Assembly (NCBI GenBank): GCA_024688095.1
Contig: JAILEJ010000292.1
Coordinates: 1 to 7,409 of the forward strand
Length of the DNA: 7,409 nucleotides
Reading direction: 5' to 3'
From: Butyrivibrio sp.
Lineage (GTDB): Bacteria > Bacillota > Clostridia > Lachnospirales > Lachnospiraceae
In this document: positions 5,881 to 7,409 of the stretch, one piece after another
How positions within the stretch are numbered: position 1 is the stretch's first letter
Layout: each line of letters begins with the position of its first letter
The notes under the pieces: model-generated
Database searches by the model: none
What the model was told of the DNA's origin: nothing
What the model saw: only the letters and a program-made list of their open reading frames with translations
Translations under genes and position numbers: made by a program

Positions 5881-6750
5881 TTATTTTGTCACATAGAGCT
5901 CTAAAGTAACAATTGCTGTTCTTGGACTCTTCTTTGTATTGATTCTTCTTTTAACAGGTCTCACTGAAACTCTTGAAGTCTCATTTTCCATTACAGGTAT
6001 CACAAGAAAATATCCATAGTCATTTTCAAAATCTGCAAATCCAAGTACATTTCCATCACCATATACACAAATGCGATTCTCTACAAGCTTTATGTCAAAT
6101 AATGAATCCTTGTTTAAAGCTGCAATACTGTTAAATTCTCTTGTTCTTCCCTTTGCTGTAACAGTTGCTTTGAATATATATTCTTCTTCATCCGGAAACA
6201 GCTCGCCAAATGCAAGATCCAGATCAATAAACTGCCCTGATAATCTGTAAAAGACTGAAACCCTCATACTCATACGGGTCTCTTCATCTATTTCATCATA
6301 CATATTTTCTCTGAAAATACTTTCATCAACCATCCCTGTTGCCGCTTTGTTAAGGCTAAAAAGAAACATATCAAAATCCTCAAGATATGGATCCCAGTAA
6401 TATTTCCCGGTCGCAACTTTTATAACACTGCTTTTATCTTCATCGTAATCAAGGCCGTGAATATAAATGTCTCTTTCACAGTCAGCATCTGCATTTTCAG
6501 GAACATCCCATACAAAAAAATCTTCGTTTTTATATGAATACTCCTGTATAACAAATCCCTCTGCATCCTTGGATTTCTTCAAAACGGTATAAGCAAGGTT
6601 AAGCCTTTTGACTTTTTCTAATTCTGAAGATGATGAAATTCCTGTAACATCCGGATGTATCTCTGCAATTTTTCTTCTAAAACTTTTCTTTATTTCTATT
6701 TCATCATATCTATCTAATCCCAGAATTTTGAGTGCTTCTACAACTGTCAA
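5881..6750 (-). CDS. Orphan J-domain (DnaJ-like) protein with unrecognised C-terminal region
   Basis: The 289-aa protein starts with a J domain (about 2-65): VVEALKILGLDRYDEIEIKK, then FRRKIAEIHPDVTG with the invariant HPD at 32-34, and the helix LNLAYTVLKKS (50-60). J domains stimulate the ATPase of DnaK/Hsp70 and deliver clients to it. The Gly/Phe linker, zinc-finger CxxCxGxG repeats and typical substrate domains of DnaJ are absent. Residues about 70-289 are acidic, mixed alpha/beta and unknown to me; the end (262-289) is basic and strand-like. It begins with TTG: AGAGGA (6759-6764) lies 8 nt upstream, an in-frame TAG occurs 15 nt upstream, and the next Met is at 140. The acetyltransferase gene ends 63 nt upstream, so an operon is likely, although a TATAAT (6790-6795) in the gap could give it its own promoter. 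Confidence 0.85.
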   Translation of the reverse strand: MTVVEALKILGLDRYDEIEIKKSFRRKIAEIHPDVTGISSSSELEKVKRLNLAYTVLKKSKDAEGFVIQEYSYKNEDFFVWDVPENADADCERDIYIHGLDYDEDKSSVIKVATGKYYWDPYLEDFDMFLFSLNKAATGMVDESIFRENMYDEIDEETRMSMRVSVFYRLSGQFIDLDLAFGELFPDEEEYIFKATVTAKGRTREFNSIAALNKDSLFDIKLVENRICVYGDGNVLGFADFENDYGYFLVIPVMENETSRVSVRPVKRRINTKKSPRTAIVTLELYVTK

Positions 6751-6813
6751 ACTAATTATCCTCTATAAATCTATTGTGGTAATGTGCAGATTATATATTT
6801 ATATAGAAAAGGA

Positions 6814-7257
6814 TTAAGAAATAACCTTCTCCATTTTTACATGAGGAATCCCATCTTCCAAAAATGGCTCTGATACTACTTCAAATCCTTCCTTCGCATA
6901 ATATCCTTTTGCATATTGCTGAGCTTCAAGATATATCTTTTTGGCATGATAATCATTAACTGCTGTTTCTACTCCTTCATGCAAAAGCCTTCCACCAAGA
7001 CCTGTTCCATGCACAAGTGTTACAACTCTTCCTATCTGGATAACACTATCAGCTTCATCCCTTACAAATACCCTAAGACATCCTGTAACTCTGCCACTTT
7101 CATCCATACTGAAAATGTGGGTTGCATCCTGATCATTATCATCCAAATCCTGATATACACAGTCCTGTTCAACAACAAATATTTCAGACCTTGTTTTTAA
7201 TATTTCATATAATTCGTTTAAACTAAGCTCGTTAAAATGTTTCTTAATAAATTCCAT
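6814..7257 (-). CDS. ElaA-type GNAT N-acetyltransferase
   Basis: The 147-aa protein matches the ElaA branch of the GNAT fold. Numbered from the chosen Met it has FNELSLNELYEILKTRSEIF (8-27), VVEQDCVYQDLDDND (28-42), GCLRVF (59-64), IGRVVT (75-80), the acetyl-CoA loop HGTGLGGRLL (83-92), YLEAQQYAKGYYAKEGF (109-125) and EDGIPHVKM (134-142). These proteins transfer acetyl from acetyl-CoA to an amine; the ElaA substrate is not established. In the usual Q/R-x-x-G-x-G acetyl-CoA motif the first position is His83. Start: ATG at 7257 has AGGAG (7262-7266) 4 nt upstream and fits the family N-terminus. An in-frame ATG at 7269 would add four residues but has a poor ribosome binding site. It sits between a partial upstream gene and the J-domain gene, all on one strand with 63-nt gaps. 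Confidence 0.88.
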   Translation of the reverse strand: MEFIKKHFNELSLNELYEILKTRSEIFVVEQDCVYQDLDDNDQDATHIFSMDESGRVTGCLRVFVRDEADSVIQIGRVVTLVHGTGLGGRLLHEGVETAVNDYHAKKIYLEAQQYAKGYYAKEGFEVVSEPFLEDGIPHVKMEKVIS

Positions 7258-7320
7258 GTTGCTCCTCATCCTGTAAATAAGTATCTGAAATTAATCAAAC
7301 CTTTTAATATATTTGAAAAA

Positions 7321-7409
7321 TCATTTTTTTCTACTTAACTCATTAATATGCTTTTCAAACAATTTTTCAAAGGTAATCTCTTCTTCACTTCCCTGCTCTG
7401 GGATTTCTA
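7321..7409 (-). CDS. C-terminal end of an unknown protein (partial)
   Basis: An open frame enters from the right edge and ends with TGA at 7321-7323. It encodes 28 complete residues beginning EIPEQGSEEE and ending EKHINELSRKK, a charged, probably helical tail. The composition (acidic cluster, then a Lys-rich amphipathic end) is typical of a real protein end, but the fragment is too short to name. It would be the first visible gene of the minus-strand run, 63 nt upstream of the acetyltransferase start; no clear terminator lies in that gap. Confidence 0.5.
   Translation of the reverse strand, partial: EIPEQGSEEEITFEKLFEKHINELSRKK

Noticed and set aside
6916..7200. Plus-strand open frame of 94 codons
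   Set aside because: Antisense to the core of the ElaA-type acetyltransferase, whose motifs are clear on the minus strand.

Overview
This AT-rich window looks like chromosomal DNA from an anaerobic Gram-positive Clostridia, most likely Lachnospiraceae (Butyrivibrio/Roseburia type). That inference rests on the protein families: a BspA-type leucine-rich repeat protein, a DUF2974 (Mbeg1-like) hydrolase, a FliB-type cysteine-rich protein, a nitronate monooxygenase/FabK-like flavoprotein with a C-terminal Cys motif, a stand-alone PspC domain and an ElaA-type GNAT. AGGAGG-like ribosome binding sites and intrinsic terminators agree. I saw no rRNA, tRNA, CRISPR, insertion sequence, phage gene or recognisable riboswitch.

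Layout. (1) 2-202 (+) is the 3' end of a leucine-rich repeat protein. It converges on 390-2012 (-), a serine-hydrolase domain fused to about six membrane helices, and a nested bidirectional terminator (296-353) lies between them. (2) 2013-2350 is a divergent promoter region. (3) 2351-2608 and 2637-3863 (+) form a two-gene unit: an unknown 85-aa protein and a FliB-type lysine N-methylase homologue. (4) 3860-4975 (-) is the flavoprotein; its stop codon overlaps the fliB-like stop codon tail to tail. (5) 4976-5505 has no conventional gene. On its minus strand it holds a compact candidate: a Shine-Dalgarno, a 13-codon ORF that folds on itself, and a strong terminator hairpin. (6) 5506-5709 (+) encodes a 67-aa PspC-domain membrane protein followed by an 18-bp perfect hairpin terminator shared with the facing operon. 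(7) 7409-5881 (-) is a three-gene run: the C-terminal 28 residues of an unknown protein, an ElaA-type acetyltransferase, and an orphan J-domain protein with a TTG start.

Most of the window is ordinary housekeeping or accessory sequence, and the genes do not form one pathway. The points most worth a second look are the small minus-strand transcript candidate at 5192-5315, the 85-aa protein paired with a FliB homologue outside any visible flagellar locus, the hydrolase-membrane fusion, and the J-domain protein with an unrecognised C-terminal region. No complete new system is evident, and all regulatory calls were read by eye without expression data.
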